Positions 1 to 12,675 of a DNA stretch of 64,000 nucleotides are shown in pieces (position 1 is the first letter of the stretch; each line of letters begins with the position of its first letter). The notes beneath the pieces are model-generated. The model worked only from the letters and a program-made list of their open reading frames with translations, ran no database searches and had not been told where the DNA came from. Source of the DNA: Fasciolopsis buskii (lineage: Eukaryota; Platyhelminthes; Trematoda; Plagiorchiida; Fasciolidae); assembly GCA_008360955.1 (NCBI GenBank), contig LUCM01000243.1:1-64000 (forward strand), read 5' to 3'. A program made the translations under genes and the position numbers.

Positions 1-1981
1 TAATTGTGATATTTTCCGACTTAGCTGCAATGTTTTGTATTTTCTAGCTAATTCATACTGGTATTTCAGACTGCAGGGGCATGATAATAGTTCAACTAAG
101 ATCCGGATGGAAATAAGCTTATTTACAGTAAATTTCCCTTTCGAATAAAGCAACCATACACAAATATTATATCATTTACAACACGTATAAAAAATGCTAA
201 CTGGATGCATGCGTGGTAGGCACACTGTTCATACGGAGAGAAAACTGGTAGGAGGAAGCTTGCTAGGAAACAGTGGTTAGGGACAGCCAGATTAGCGCTT
301 TGTGATTTGCAAATATCTGCGGTAATTATTCTGTTGTTGTGGTTAAGTCAGTTTTGATTGAAGTTTCCGGATCTCTCAGCGCACATACATCATACATTTA
401 GGCACATGACTTTTCAAAATCAATAACTCCCTGACCATCAGGATCCATAACCCCTTGTTATGTTTACCGTAGTTCTATGATTACAGAGTAACCCACCGAT
501 GAGTTATTAGCCCTATTTTTCTGATTGAGCAACCCAACTCAAGCACTTCACGAGAATAGTGATGCCACTTCAGAGATCCTAATATAAACGCTGTCAGTTT
601 GATCACTCTAGGGAAATCCGATGTTCAAGTGGAAAATAAACAATAAAACGGTCTAGTGATATCATTTTTTGGAGATCAAGCATTGCTAGATAACAGCTGA
701 TTTGTGACAAAGGAGTTCAGAAATCTCTCCGGACTGAAGTTGGAGTAGTAAGTAACTATTTATGTCCCTTTGTGTTAGCATTTACTCATACACAGTCAAT
801 TTTACTTCTTGAAGACATCATACGGTGGTAATTAGACAAAGAATAAGCATTGCTATACGTGCTTAGGTGAAAAATTCCACGCAACCATACCGTGAAGCAT
901 GTCCGCATGAAGTTAGTTTACCCTTGAACCAGTTGGTACCTCAGTCTCAAACTCAGATTAAAAGCCTGTTTTGTAGTTACATACAAATTACCTACCTCGT
1001 ACTGACAGGTCCGAAGTCGGTGGACTACAGACCCCAAATGGACTTCTGATTGCAGTGCATTCAGTAGGTTATTGCATCGAAACTGTCGTTCGATCAAAAT
1101 AATATGGCATAATGAAAAACTCGACGTTCCATTCAAAAAGACAAACCGGTAAACAGTGTGAATTTCAAAACTGCTAAAATAATACTTCAAAGAAACGAAA
1201 AAATTGTTACGATTCTGTTCTTATGCTTCCATGACTGGATTGCGGTTTATCATCATGTTTCTTGCGGTAGCACATCTTGATAGGTGCGAATTTTTCCATC
1301 CACCCCTGAACAACAAACTCCTGGGCGATTTCAAATTAAATAACGGATACTTTATTAGCAGGGTTAATTTCCCAAAAGCTCGGGCTATTTCTAGGTTGGA
1401 CCTACAGTCACCTGACGATTCCTTTGAGGCGAGGTGTTTATCAATTTACGCGGTTAGATATTCTGGACTTGTTTCAATATTACGAAAACGACGGTTCAAC
1501 CGTCTTCACATTGGCTATCGTTTTAAAACCGACAAGTTCTGGCTGCACTTTCCGGCCAGATATTAGGCAAAGTCAAGGTACGACATTTTGCAACCAGTGT
1601 TAAATTCACGGTTGCTAAATGGCCACTCTGATGGGAAGGCAATAAGCAGGGTAATACAGACACGGATGAAGAACGTGAGGCTAAGCAAAATGTAATTATG
1701 CCAATGCGCGCGGCAATTAACGGTTGATGATTCTTGAAATATGTCACGGTGTTAAAGTACCCAGCAGCCTACCATCAAAATACGGTCATGTGAGCAGACA
1801 CGATCAGTCCAAGGCACTCATTGATAGTGTCGCTGCACTATTATACCTGTTTTAATTAATCCTTTTTAAAACCCCGCCATCAACTATTTCAAGACCCCTG
1901 CCATTGGCTTACGTCATGCATACTCGTCTGCCACAAAATTACGACAGTTGAGCATTTGCTCTTAGTAGGAGATTGAGTGTT
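1..1981. other. No gene recognised
   Basis: AT-rich single-copy-looking DNA. Only the 111-codon candidate at 1231 stands out. Confidence 0.6.
1231..1566 (+). CDS. Unsupported candidate: 111-aa frame with signal-peptide-like start
   Basis: An ATG at 1231 opens a 111-codon frame ending in TAG. The first residues, MTGLRFIIMFLAVAHLDRC, look like a short basic n-region plus hydrophobic core of a secretory signal. The rest is basic and aromatic (RKRRFNR near residue 87; ending FPARY) with possible dibasic cleavage sites. No family is recognised and no splice context was established. A frame of this length occurs by chance several times in 64 kb of this composition, so the call rests only on the N-terminal hydrophobicity. 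Confidence 0.15.
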   Translation: MTGLRFIIMFLAVAHLDRCEFFHPPLNNKLLGDFKLNNGYFISRVNFPKARAISRLDLQSPDDSFEARCLSIYAVRYSGLVSILRKRRFNRLHIGYRFKTDKFWLHFPARY

Positions 1982-2086
1982 TTCATGAAATAATTCACCA
2001 TGTGATGTCATCGCTCAGCTCACCATTAAGAAACCATGGGATCACTGTGCAGCTGTTTCATCCTCGTTAGGAATTGTCTATGGTCG
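1982..2086 (-). mobile_element. Sm-alpha-like SINE fragment with GAAAC-retaining hammerhead relic, copy 2c
   Basis: On the minus strand CAATTCCTAACGAGGATGAA is followed by ACAGCTGCACAGTGATCCC, TTTCTTAATGGTGAGC and ATCACATGGTGAATTATTTC, colinear with the copies at 55.6-56.0 kb. GAAAC and the stem II sides (TCCT/AGGA) survive, but the CTGANGA side is lost. The tRNA head is absent. A second copy of the family's 3' end lies immediately beyond in the opposite orientation (2091-2120). Confidence 0.6.
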
Positions 2087-2090
2087 AGTC

Positions 2091-2120
2091 GAGTGATGAT
2101 ATCACATGGTAAATTATTTC
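2091..2120 (+). repeat. Opposite-strand copy of the SINE 3' end, forming an inverted repeat
   Basis: The 30 nt GAGTGATGATATCACATGG through AAATTATTTC pair with 1987-2016 at 27 of 30 positions, over a spacer of 74 nt. It is the terminal part of the Sm-alpha-like family. The pair could come from head-to-head insertion or from a foldback during reverse transcription. Confidence 0.6.
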
Positions 2121-5100
2121 ACATACTTCCTGCTTCATTCTTGTTAAGCACGACGGTATCATGACCTTTTGTTCGGTCATGGACTGGGCTTGGAAATTTG
2201 TAGTTGATGCAGTCCGATGAACAGACAAATGAACTGATCCTACTATGCTGTTTTGGAGGTATGGTCCAGAAGGGTTTGCTAACAATGACACGATTTATTT
2301 GTTGTTGATTGAAACCTGAGTTACTGTGATTACCGTATATGCTTCATAAACTCGAATTAGCTGCAACATCATTCTACTTCTAGCATTTCTACTGCCGACA
2401 TCAAAGAAACTGCTGCAGTTTTAATGTAAGAAGGGAAAAAATTGTCCGTGTTTCCTGCATCACATATATTCTTAGATCCAAACAGGAAATGAAACATTCG
2501 GCTTTTCATTTAATAAACTGAAAAATAAGAACGTTGCTCATAAGGACAGTGGTGAATGGAATGCAAACTAGGTACGAAATGTCTGAAATTAAAAAAAGTG
2601 ACTTCTCCTACAATGAACAACGGTATGCTGCTATTGGAACAGCTTGGTTTTACCACAAGCGTGTAGATTTTATTGAGGTAATTTATTTATGGCTCACTAT
2701 ACTCGTTAATGAAGTAGAAAAATTATTCTTCCTGGTAAAATTAGGCGTGTAGTGCTTTGATTTATGACAACGAAAAATTTATAATTTAACCGTCATACGA
2801 CAAGCGAGAATTATCCTACACATGGCTTTAGATTTCGCAACTTAGGTGTTCTTAATAACCCAATGAACAGTGTTGGTGGTTGATTAACTTGTTGTTTCTT
2901 TCAATTGGACTGTGTTCATTCCATGGCCATTGCTAAAAGAAGTGGATGACATAGTTCCGTCGCGTAGTTGGTACCATTCACCGCACTGCATTTCACGTTG
3001 ATTTTTTCCAGCCTTATTTCACGTCTAGCTTGCTTTCAAATCTTATCCACACTTGCACAGATCAAAAACGAAGGTGATAGAGCATCCGACTTTGTCCTGT
3101 CCGTGACTAACACCATTGATACTGAGAGATATCATGAAAAAATTTGTACTGCGGCCGTCATTTGATTGACTTGGTATAATGCTAATCTACTTTCCACCGA
3201 ATGAGTCTATATTACAGTTAATTTGGCATGCAACCCCTCTTTCTCTAACACTGAAACCCGGTCACTCGATGTACTCCAATAGCTTGCTACACTTGTCATG
3301 GCGCTGTCGTTTACGGTAATGCAGTTTCGAAAATCAAGTGGATGATTTTATGCACACAAAAACAGGCTTCGGTATAATCATCGTAACAGCGAGATTTTGA
3401 AAAGAAATTTGTCCTAAATGTTTTTATTTTTATGTCTATGAAAGTTTCCCACTTTCTTATGATTTCACTATTTCGAAGCAATCGCATTTCTCCTATAGAG
3501 TCATTAGCACCAGATGACCTAATCTCACTTCTACGAAGACAGTCCCCATTTGCGAACAGAAATGAGACGTCTGAAGGATAACTGCGGATATAGTATACTA
3601 CACTAATTTTTGGGCATAGTGCTGTTTTCTTTGGCTAGTAAACAGTGCAATGTTTGTGGTTTATTTGCTAATAAGTAAGAAGTTCGGTCATTTAACCTTT
3701 TCGACTTTCTGAAACCGTGTAAAAATTACTGGCAAATGTCTTTTTGTCTAAAACACGTCTTTCTTAGAACCGCAAGGCTGAGTTTGTGACTCAATAAAAT
3801 GACCGAGAAAGCAAATCGTGATTCACTGCAAGCCTTCATTTTGATTTGTATACAGCCCAAATGTGTGAGCGAGCTAGGAAGCAATGGATAATACCATAGC
3901 CCGTTTTCCGATCCCAATAGAAGAGCGAGTCATCGTGCAGCACTACCGAGTGCACCATACTTTTTGGGTCCAAGCTTTCCACTGAATGATGAGCAGAGTT
4001 TGATGACGGTAAAAGATTATGAATTCTGTCCTATAGCCAAGCGTGTTATAAATAACGAATTAGAATAACTTGTCTCCGTGGGATAAAAAGGGTTATTCGC
4101 TTTCATGCCAGATGATCTTTGACATATTTTTTCACCCTGTCAGCCTGAATATAAACTTTCCCTTTCTGTTTGCTGATCGACCTAATGTGCGGTCAGTTGG
4201 ATTCAGTCAGCAAGTTAGGCAGTGAACATTTACTCTTTATAATCCACGAGTACTATTATGCTTTGTTTGTGAATTCGAACAATAGAAACATAAGCATGAA
4301 TGATGGCCGCATGTAATGTTCCTCGTCGGAATAGGATTCCTCACCTAGTTTGATGTTCATTATGTAAACACGGATTTTGCACGGGAATACGTGAAAATGA
4401 TTACTCCAGCGTTGTGCTCTAATTTGTCAAGCGAGATGGAGAATATGAGAAACCAATTAGAATGATGAGCTAATTCCATGCAACCCAGCGGGAATCTACC
4501 TATGGAATTTTGTCATTACAAACGTTCAAACTGAAGATAAATAACCCCAGCGGAAACTAACCAGATGGAAATGAAAGCATGTGATTTTCTTCCACCACTG
4601 GGGGTAAACCCCAATATAGCACATTCATACGGTCGCAGACTTACGTTCATCTCAAGTGTACCCTTTCCTCGACGGTCCCGATTTACAACCTTATCGACCA
4701 CCCCAATCCCTTCAGGCTTAGTAACACGTATCACGCCTTGATGACGACCATGACGATGATCTCTCCCTTTTCCACTTGAATGGGTTCTATTCCTCGATTT
4801 CTATGCGCATCCGTCAGGGCCAATGAGCGGTCGAAACCTGCTAGCATGCGCTTCCGCTTATTTGTTTGCGCGCATGTTTGTAAGGGAACCTTATGCCATC
4901 GACAAAATTACAAGGTGGTGTTGTCAATTTTGGGGTGGGTTCTAGCTGTGGTGGTAGCGGTAACAGTAGCGATCATGGAAATGGATTGTGAACACAGGAG
5001 TTTTGGGGTTAAAAAGGAGTGGATGGGGAAATTGAATGGGTTGGGATGAGACACGAAAGGACACGAAGGGAGCACTATGTGAGTAGAAAATGGAAACAGA

Positions 5101-6418
5101 AATTCTATATCCCAGTCCATGATCACCCGGAGCAACGGTGACCCAGGACCAAATAGCCACGATAGTTACCACGTGGTCGCTTGGATAGCATGGGGCTAGC
5201 ATGGCGGTCAACCGACCTGGTTGAATAATTAGCATCCGGACAACTAATCGATCAGTATCTGACCGAACAGCCTCCGTCTGAGCTAGTCAGTGCATCGTCT
5301 CGAGTAAAGAAGGACATCTAGCAAAAGCAAATTTCTTCTAATTTAGTGTTTAGAATGAAATTTAAAAATACTCTGCGAAACAAGTAGCACTAGCCTGATG
5401 TCATATCGCTTAAGAAAACGGTCCAAAGATTCCTTAGGTGGCGGTTGTTCGCAGTGCAACGTCAAGAGGTGTCTAGTGTAAATCATTACTTCTACAACGT
5501 GCATTAGTACGCCTAATTTCGGGATCCCTCAGGTCTACCCGAAAAAGAGTTGACTGTCCTTACGGCAGCATGATTACGGGTGCATTGAATACATTTCGAG
5601 TATAACTAATTTCCGCCTGCGTACTGTTTACTGAACAGTGCCTGTGATCTGAAGAAGGGTGAACTGATGGTGACTGCACTCCGAAGGCAACTCGCCAACG
5701 GACAAATGGAGAGAATCAATAAAACCCATTTAACTTCAATGTTGCCTAGTAATAAAATAAATTCGTCGACCAACTCGAATGACATTGTAGTTAGTTTATC
5801 ACTCGCACTTCGATTATTCAGGACCTCGAACAATCACATACAAAGAAAACGTTCTTTTTGTTCCTTATGGTGCAGCTAGCGGTAGTTGGACATCGGATGG
5901 CTCACGCGACTATTCTTAATGCATCACCACCGCTTCACGGATAATTAAGAAGCTAAAGTTGCTTCAACCTTGCTAGGGATCGTCAGAAGTGGATATCCGC
6001 TATTCCCGAATTTCGACGTCCTAGCCATTCCCCTTCCTGGCAGGCGTTCGCTAGCAAGTGCATCTGGCCCTTCGATGTTATTGCTAAGCCAATTCCAGTT
6101 AGACGGCCCGTGATCAGTTATGATAGAATCTACATCCAAAGCTACATTCACGGATTAAACTACTGGCATTCAAAATCCTAAGTGATTTTTGGTGTTTAAG
6201 TCAGAGGGGAGATAGCTGACCTGACGAGAGTAAACTTATCGGTTCGATATTTGAACCACATTGACGCCGCTTCAATTCCACTACTCTTTCCTATTCACTT
6301 TAACTGATGAATTTGAAAATCCCAATCATTAGCGTGGCATTATAATGACTGATGAAGGCACTGTGTATTGTGTTGCTCTATTTGCCATTGCAACCTCTGC
6401 AGTTCGCTAAGACTAACG

Positions 6419-6466
6419 ATAGCAGTAGTAGCAGTAGTAATACTATTGGTATTAGTAGTAGTGACA
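6419..6466. repeat. Imperfect (AGT)n microsatellite
   Basis: AGTAGCAGTAGTA-type triplets, a short inverted stretch (ATACTATTGGTATT), then AGTAGTAGT again. Confidence 0.85.
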
Positions 6467-6688
6467 ACAACAGAAACTAAGTGGCGCTACTAAGTACAGT
6501 GGTATAGATGCATTTCCCCTAAGGGTAACAGAAAATTGCTGTAGCAGGCGATGCACTGAAACGGAATATATCCCAAGCCCACTTACCATCAGGCCTTCCT
6601 CGTTATGCTCTATCTCAAAACCAATCAAAGCAAAAACAAAATATTAATGATTTGTTTAAATTTCCATTTTGTCGAAGTCGCTCACTTA

Positions 6689-6739
6689 ATGGAGGATACT
6701 TCTCTGGAATCTGATAGCGACAGTGAAAGTGCTTTTCAG
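6689..6739 (+). CDS. Unsupported candidate: 17-codon acidic mini-exon
   Basis: The ATG at 6689 opens MEDTSLESDSDSESAFQ and meets CAG|GTAATC at 6740. The alternating Ser/Asp/Glu run resembles casein kinase 2 target tracts. It could be a short first exon, but it is too short to be decisive. Confidence 0.08.
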
Positions 6740-9700
6740 GTAATCATCCAAACAATTATATTTATCAGCCAAAGGATGTCTCTGGCTGACTGCACCCTTG
6801 ACACAAATGAAGGCAACGAAATTCCGCCACTTTGTTCAGTTCGCACCATGCGGTTGCTCGACTTGGTAGGTCAAGCAATCGGATTGAATATCGTATCCGT
6901 AACCCGTGGAAGTCTGATTGATACAGTCCGTTCGTGCTGAAATTTGTTACGAAAATTCCGGTTGAAGTCGAGTCATTTGAGCTCAAAGACGGCTGAACAA
7001 AATCTGCCCAGGTGTACTCTTTCGTTTGTGAAAGTGTCTGTGTCCTGTTTATCTGCTTATAAAGGTCACGATCACTTTGGCCTCAAATTTCTCCATACCT
7101 TACAAACAAAAATTTAATACCCATCGCTGTTACTTCTTCAGTTCAATGCGGAAATTGCATGCAAAGCGGCGCAACGGCAGAATGCGAAGAATGAGAAGGT
7201 TGACTTCCTATAATCATCTCCTGCGGTGAGCATGCTACACCGGGTTGCATAGATGCGTAGACTGTCTATGTACGCTGTTTGAAAAGAGGCACATTTGCGG
7301 GGTTGGAGGCGCAGTGTCCAGAGGTCAGTTGGTCAGAAGTGTACAAATAGTGCGTACACACTTTCGTGTCTGAGAGTGACGTCTGTGGTTGAACTCAGGA
7401 ATCAGGAGGAATGGGTAGAAAGGGATAGATGCGACGAGTATTTCGTGAGTGCCACGTGCCACGTGTCGTAACGCTACACGGATGTGTTATGCTAGGACAA
7501 ACCGGGATCGGTCTAATAAAATGCCAGGTTGTGTTGGGACTGAGAGAAGGGTGGTGATACTTGGACCATGCAAATGGGGGTGAATGAAGAAATCAACATC
7601 GAACATCCTATGAGTATTTGTCTGCACTCAAAAACTGCCCCGGGGCCCGGTAGTCTACCGACCTTCTGCTTATCCCCTGTCCCATTCATCCGCATACGAA
7701 CAGTAGCTACCGTGTCGGATGCCTTATGAAGCAGCGGGACGGGTTAGAAGAGCACATCTGAGCAGATGGACGCTGTCAGTGTTTGAGGGGGTGGATAGGA
7801 CTTGTATGAATGAAATGGGACATTGGCAGCTGCGTTTGTCACTCAACGCCCTGACAACCGTCTAGGTGAGTGACCACACCCGTGGCGAGAACCATGACCA
7901 GCAATTGAAGCCATCGGACGATCGTAGTTAAGCGACCAGTGAGTTGATCGATCATCAGACGAGGATAAACGCTGACCAATGAAAGGACAAGGGACCTCGT
8001 GGTCACAAGAGTAGTTCCTTAAAAGGGGCCATATTTGAACTCACGTGGGGTCAGGTGGTCACAACGAAGCGGGAACTGAAATATCTTTATGGTCCAATTT
8101 ACTCGTGCAAAACGAAACCAGTCGTTACTCAGAGCTTTCTACCGACTGATTTCTCTCCCTAGGTGTGCAGTTACTGAAAACAGTCAATGTGTCCCAGACA
8201 GTAGCCAAAGTCGTCATAAGAAGAATGCCGCCAATGGTATTGACATCATTATTAGGAATAGCCACACTAAAATAATTATTAAATTGTAAATCCTGCAGCC
8301 TTAGGTCACAAATCACCACTGAATATGATGGGAGGGGTGTCACTATTCCATTAGCGTTAGGAAGCGCTGGAAGTAACTAGATGCAGTGCTCCAGTTGTCG
8401 ATTGAGTCTGAAATAAAATAATGTCACTCCATTATCTCATCCTGAAGAACATTCAGGGGGGTCCTCAGCGCCTTATTGAAATTTAAACCAGTAAACACAA
8501 TGAAACTGATTTATAAAATGAACGATGACGATATAAAGCTTAGATCATTTCCAGCTACCAGTTAAACAATGGTTCTGCATGACAATTCATTTCGGCATTG
8601 AACCAAATAATTATTGTAAGTGCTAGGCTGGGCTTTTGCAACCATAGGACGACAACAGCAGCAACAACAAATATTGAAATGTACGCGTAGAACATTGAGA
8701 AAATCAATCACTGAGGTCAAAGGTACCGGATTTTTAGCTACAGGAATTTGGTTCATCACTGGAATCTCATTCTAGTCATTAAGAACGTGAATGGACCGAT
8801 AATCTGGTCATGCTTCGAATTACTCAAATGAAGTTCTATCCAGAAACCATGCAAAGGGTTCACAAGTATGAGGAAAGTTAGACGAGAGAGTGCCTGGTGC
8901 GTACACGTGAGGAACAGCAGTAACTGCGGAACCCATAGCTTTCTTCTAGGGGAATTTCGTCCTCCTATCCATATGCGAAACGCCTGCATCCTATTTCTGG
9001 CACTGCTTTCTGATGGTCTGTTGGACGGAGCCTTTGAAACCACATAAATCTGCTCTTCAGAATATATAATATGCGGCTGACAAGCTGGATTCGCATGAGC
9101 TCGGCCAGAGTCATTTCTAAAAGTCAGTAGTCCCACTGAGTTCAAAGTGTTCCCGATATTTAGCTTCCTTTCACTGAATGATCTGGCAAGTTGCCATGCG
9201 CTAATTTTGATAGTTTATAACAAGTAAAAAGAATTACACGGAGATCTTTTTAGTTTTAAGTAACAAGCTAATGACTGTTGCGGCCTGATGGATTCACCTT
9301 GGAATTGTTTGCGTTTATTTGGACGTAGTCCAAGAAATTTGGTTCAGCGAGATCCACAGGTGAAAACAACGATGACGTAAATTTCTCTGTGGTCTCCTGG
9401 ACTGAGCGTCTGTCATCCCAAAAAGTCAACGTTTCACGCCCTAGGTCCGCTGTTTGCTTTGATCGTAAACGGTAAATTGCTATTGCCTGGCTGGCTACCG
9501 CACTTGATCTAGTGAGACCTTACACTGTTCTACACCATTGCAAGTTCCATAACCAAGGTTGCCGGTACTCTATTTCCCTGTGTAATCGGCTACCTTCACT
9601 ACATTCATGCAATAAAACCTTTTAGATGGCCTTACCAAGTGTAAGCAGTAATCTGTTTTTCAAACTGTGTATTAGTAGATGAAATGCAATTTTCATCAGC

Positions 9701-9824
9701 TTTTCATTTTCCGGTGTAAATTAACTCACCTGATAACTGGTTGGTAGCTTAGACATTCACGGGCTGTTGGACGAAAAAGCGAAACGGTGAGAAATTTCAA
9801 TGCGTTTAATTGCAACATGATTAC

Positions 9825-10012
9825 ATACACACAGGTGCATGTATGCCTGCATACGTATACACGCACACGTGCATGTGTGAATGCTTATTAGATGTTCTAA
9901 CCGAATGATTAGTACTCACTTAGAGCAGTAACTTGCTTGCTCACCAATGTACCTAGCTACTGATTCAGTCATCAACCTATTTATCTGCTTGCTTGCTTGC
10001 TTACTTACTTCT
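9825..10012. repeat. CA/TG-rich stretch and short (GCTT)n
   Basis: Degenerate ACACAC/TGCATG alternation at 9825-9885 and GCTTGCTTGCTTGCTTACTT near 9990-10010. Alternating purine-pyrimidine sequence is the only property seen. Confidence 0.7.
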
Positions 10013-12417
10013 TTTCACATATTCATCCACCTATTTTTCCGTGTTTACTAATTAACCCATGGCCAGTACCATAAGTCGAAATGTGCTCTGGACAGCAGTC
10101 ATGTGTATTTTTATTCTGCTCGAACTGTACATTCATGACCGATCGCGGTGGGAGTGAATGTTTGTCAAATGCACCCTCAAAATGCCGCAGATGTTCACTT
10201 TCGAGGAAAACAGGTGAATGGCTGACATATGTGTAAACGAGTCCGTTTTCGCCTGGCCAGCAAGTCGGGGAAATTCTACATTCCCATTTGGAAGAAGAAA
10301 GACAATCCGATTTTCATTCTGATACACTGATGGTATCCCCAGACCAACTAAATGTTTATCTTTATTCAACTCCTCGGAACGTGTATCCCGGTCCGATCAA
10401 ATTCACTCCCCTCGGGAAAACGTTACTCTGCATTGCGATAGCACTTTCTGAATGAAATGACTTCAATTTCCCGATTTAGTATTGTGTAAGACGTTGGAAT
10501 TTGTCTCCGTTCCGGTCACCCTGGTAATCGTTCATGATAATAATTTTAACTTCCAGTCCTATTGAATACATAGAATGATGGACGGATTGTACCAAATTAA
10601 TTCTAGCAATCTTCTCTGAATTTACTCATTTATTTTTTTGATTAATCTATTTCTTTCATTAAGTTTATTGTAGTAAGTATCATTTAAGAATGTGAACTTT
10701 TGATAGATACGTACAAATAAATGCTGCTGAAAAATGTCACCTACAAGAACTGTATCACTTCATAGTGTATACAGAATCTCTTGTTTAATCAGGATTGTGG
10801 CTGACTGTGATCGTGGTAAAGTTGTACTCAATAACATTGGATTATTCGGGTAAACTGAAACAGAAAACCAAAGCAAAGTTCACAGCTTAGCTTCTAGATG
10901 CTGTTACTACCCACTGTCCCGATGATAATCACTGGTGAATAGGTAATTTTCCATTTATTTTTTTAGTACGTTAATAATAGCCTTCTGAATACAAAAATCC
11001 GGTTTCTTTGAAAGACTTGCATTTGTTCGAGGACTTACAATGTAGATGAAGACCACATGTATGAAGCATTTATCCACTAGATCGCGAACCCACTGCCACT
11101 ATAAATTTCCCATTGAACACCAATAAAACTCTTCCTCATTATACAAACATCGGGTCATGATCAAACTTCAAAATTAACTTCCATTTATGATCTTCGTTTT
11201 ATTTCTCTCGCCCTTGTGTTACTGGAAGTTTTTTATTAGTGAAGGTAACATTTTCTTATATGAACATAATCCTCGTTTTTGTCCTCAGGCTGATCGAGCT
11301 TGCATAACTCTCAAGATTTTTTCGTTATTACTAGGATACTAACTGTTTTCATATGCTACTTAAGTTCATGAAGGTGGGAAAACCTAATAAAATGAGTCCA
11401 TGGTATTAGTGCTTTTGAAAACCTGTGTTGGTCGCAGTTCAGTTCGATTTTCGTGAGATACTGCTTCCCCTTACTAGTCTTCTTCATCGGTTTGATTCCT
11501 TCGTTTTTTGTCCCACAGATCTATATTCGTGATATACGAACAAGTTTTCCAACAGAGTTTGGTGTACTAGTTTTGCTGACTGAACAGTGTTCTGCCGATT
11601 ACTTAGACGTTTTAAGATCCACGTGCAAAAATTCGACGACCGCGGCGGAATTCGAACACACGAATGGGCATCACTCGCGGATTTGTTCCACCTATGTTCT
11701 ACCAGCGGATTTCCAACACTCCACCAGGTGGTAGGTGAAAAAATTAAATAAACGTTGGCAACACCTTACCGAGCCCCTGATACAAAAGCTACGCTGCTAA
11801 TCCCGATACGGATCTTCCCCTTGTTTTTCTTCTCAATCCTAATTGGCCGCCGGTCTGCAGCATCATACCGCGCAACATTTTACATATGCTCTTTACGTTG
11901 TTTTGCCAGTCAGTTGGCAATCGAATAAACTTTACATCTAGAACTTTTCACTCCAAGATGACAAACTTCACAATGTGCTCAAGTGTTTTGCTTGCCATTC
12001 TGATTCTTCCCTATTTGCCCTTTCACTGCTCATGTTTTCCCGTAACGATATCCATCGCAAGTCTACACCGCCCAGTTGGCATATTTACTGGATTTTGCGT
12101 CGGAACCCATCTGATTTCGTAGCGTGTCCAGAAGCTTCTAGCGCCGCTGTTCTACAGGCTGTTTTTGCCGAGCCCACATACAGCAACTAGCGATTACAGT
12201 GGTGATTCCAAGAATCAAAACTCGATTCATTCACACTCCCAATGTACGAAATGAGATTCTGACGGCTACTTAAAATTACAGTATCCAAAGAAGGACTTGA
12301 GTTGTCAGTGAAGTACTGGGTATGTATGTCCGATGCTCGGCTATAACAGCGTAGTCGGTAGCTTGTTTCCGAGAACCATTGTTAGTTCAGGTACATAGAG
12401 CACCTATGCGATTACTA

Positions 12418-12443
12418 ATATATATATATATATATATATATAT
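12418..12443. repeat. (TA)n microsatellite
   Basis: Uninterrupted TA dinucleotides abut the truncated MITE-like copy on its left. Confidence 0.95.
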
Positions 12444-12643
12444 GTAAAGAGTTTTCATGCCCACTCCTGACGCCACAAACTCCATTCTGGTGAGACATAC
12501 AAATTCGGAGTGTACAAGTAGAAGGATGCTTGGACAAGAGAGTACCGGCTAGGCATACCTGACGAGCGACAATAACCGCGAAATCGATCGTGTGCTCCCG
12601 GGCAAAGTTTGTTCACGTATCCAGATACTACTCACTACTTATA
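12444..12643 (+). mobile_element. Truncated copy of the MITE-like element
   Basis: The sequence from CCCACTCCTGACGCCAC to GATACTACTCACTACTTATA is the reverse-complement homologue of about 33112-33310. One terminal repeat is kept (12611-12643); the other end is lost at the (TA)n tract ending at 12443. Inside, CTGACGA (12559-12565), GCG/CGC flanks and GAAA (12580-12583) form an intact hammerhead-like core pattern. TA repeats flank both sides. Confidence 0.7.
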
Positions 12644-12675
12644 TATATATATGTGTGTATATATATACACATATA
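12639..12675. repeat. (TA)n/(TG)n microsatellite
   Basis: TA repeats interrupted by TGTGTG lie on the right side of the truncated MITE-like copy. Confidence 0.9.

Larger units (their letters stand above)
2126..12417. other. Gene-poor stretch, 10 kb
   Basis: Nothing conserved was recognised. It holds the AGT repeat at 6.4 kb, two adjacent CACGTG palindromes (7453-7458 and 7460-7465) and the CA/GCTT stretch at 9.8-10.0 kb. The 4.6-5.3 and 7.2-8.0 kb parts look somewhat richer in G and C but show no open frame above chance length. Confidence 0.55.

Noticed and set aside
6301..6325. CTGATGA followed by GAAA
   Set aside because: Only 4 nt lie between the boxes, leaving no room for the hammerhead's second helix.
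8756..9145. 129-codon minus-strand frame
   Set aside because: No motif, no composition signal and no splice context.
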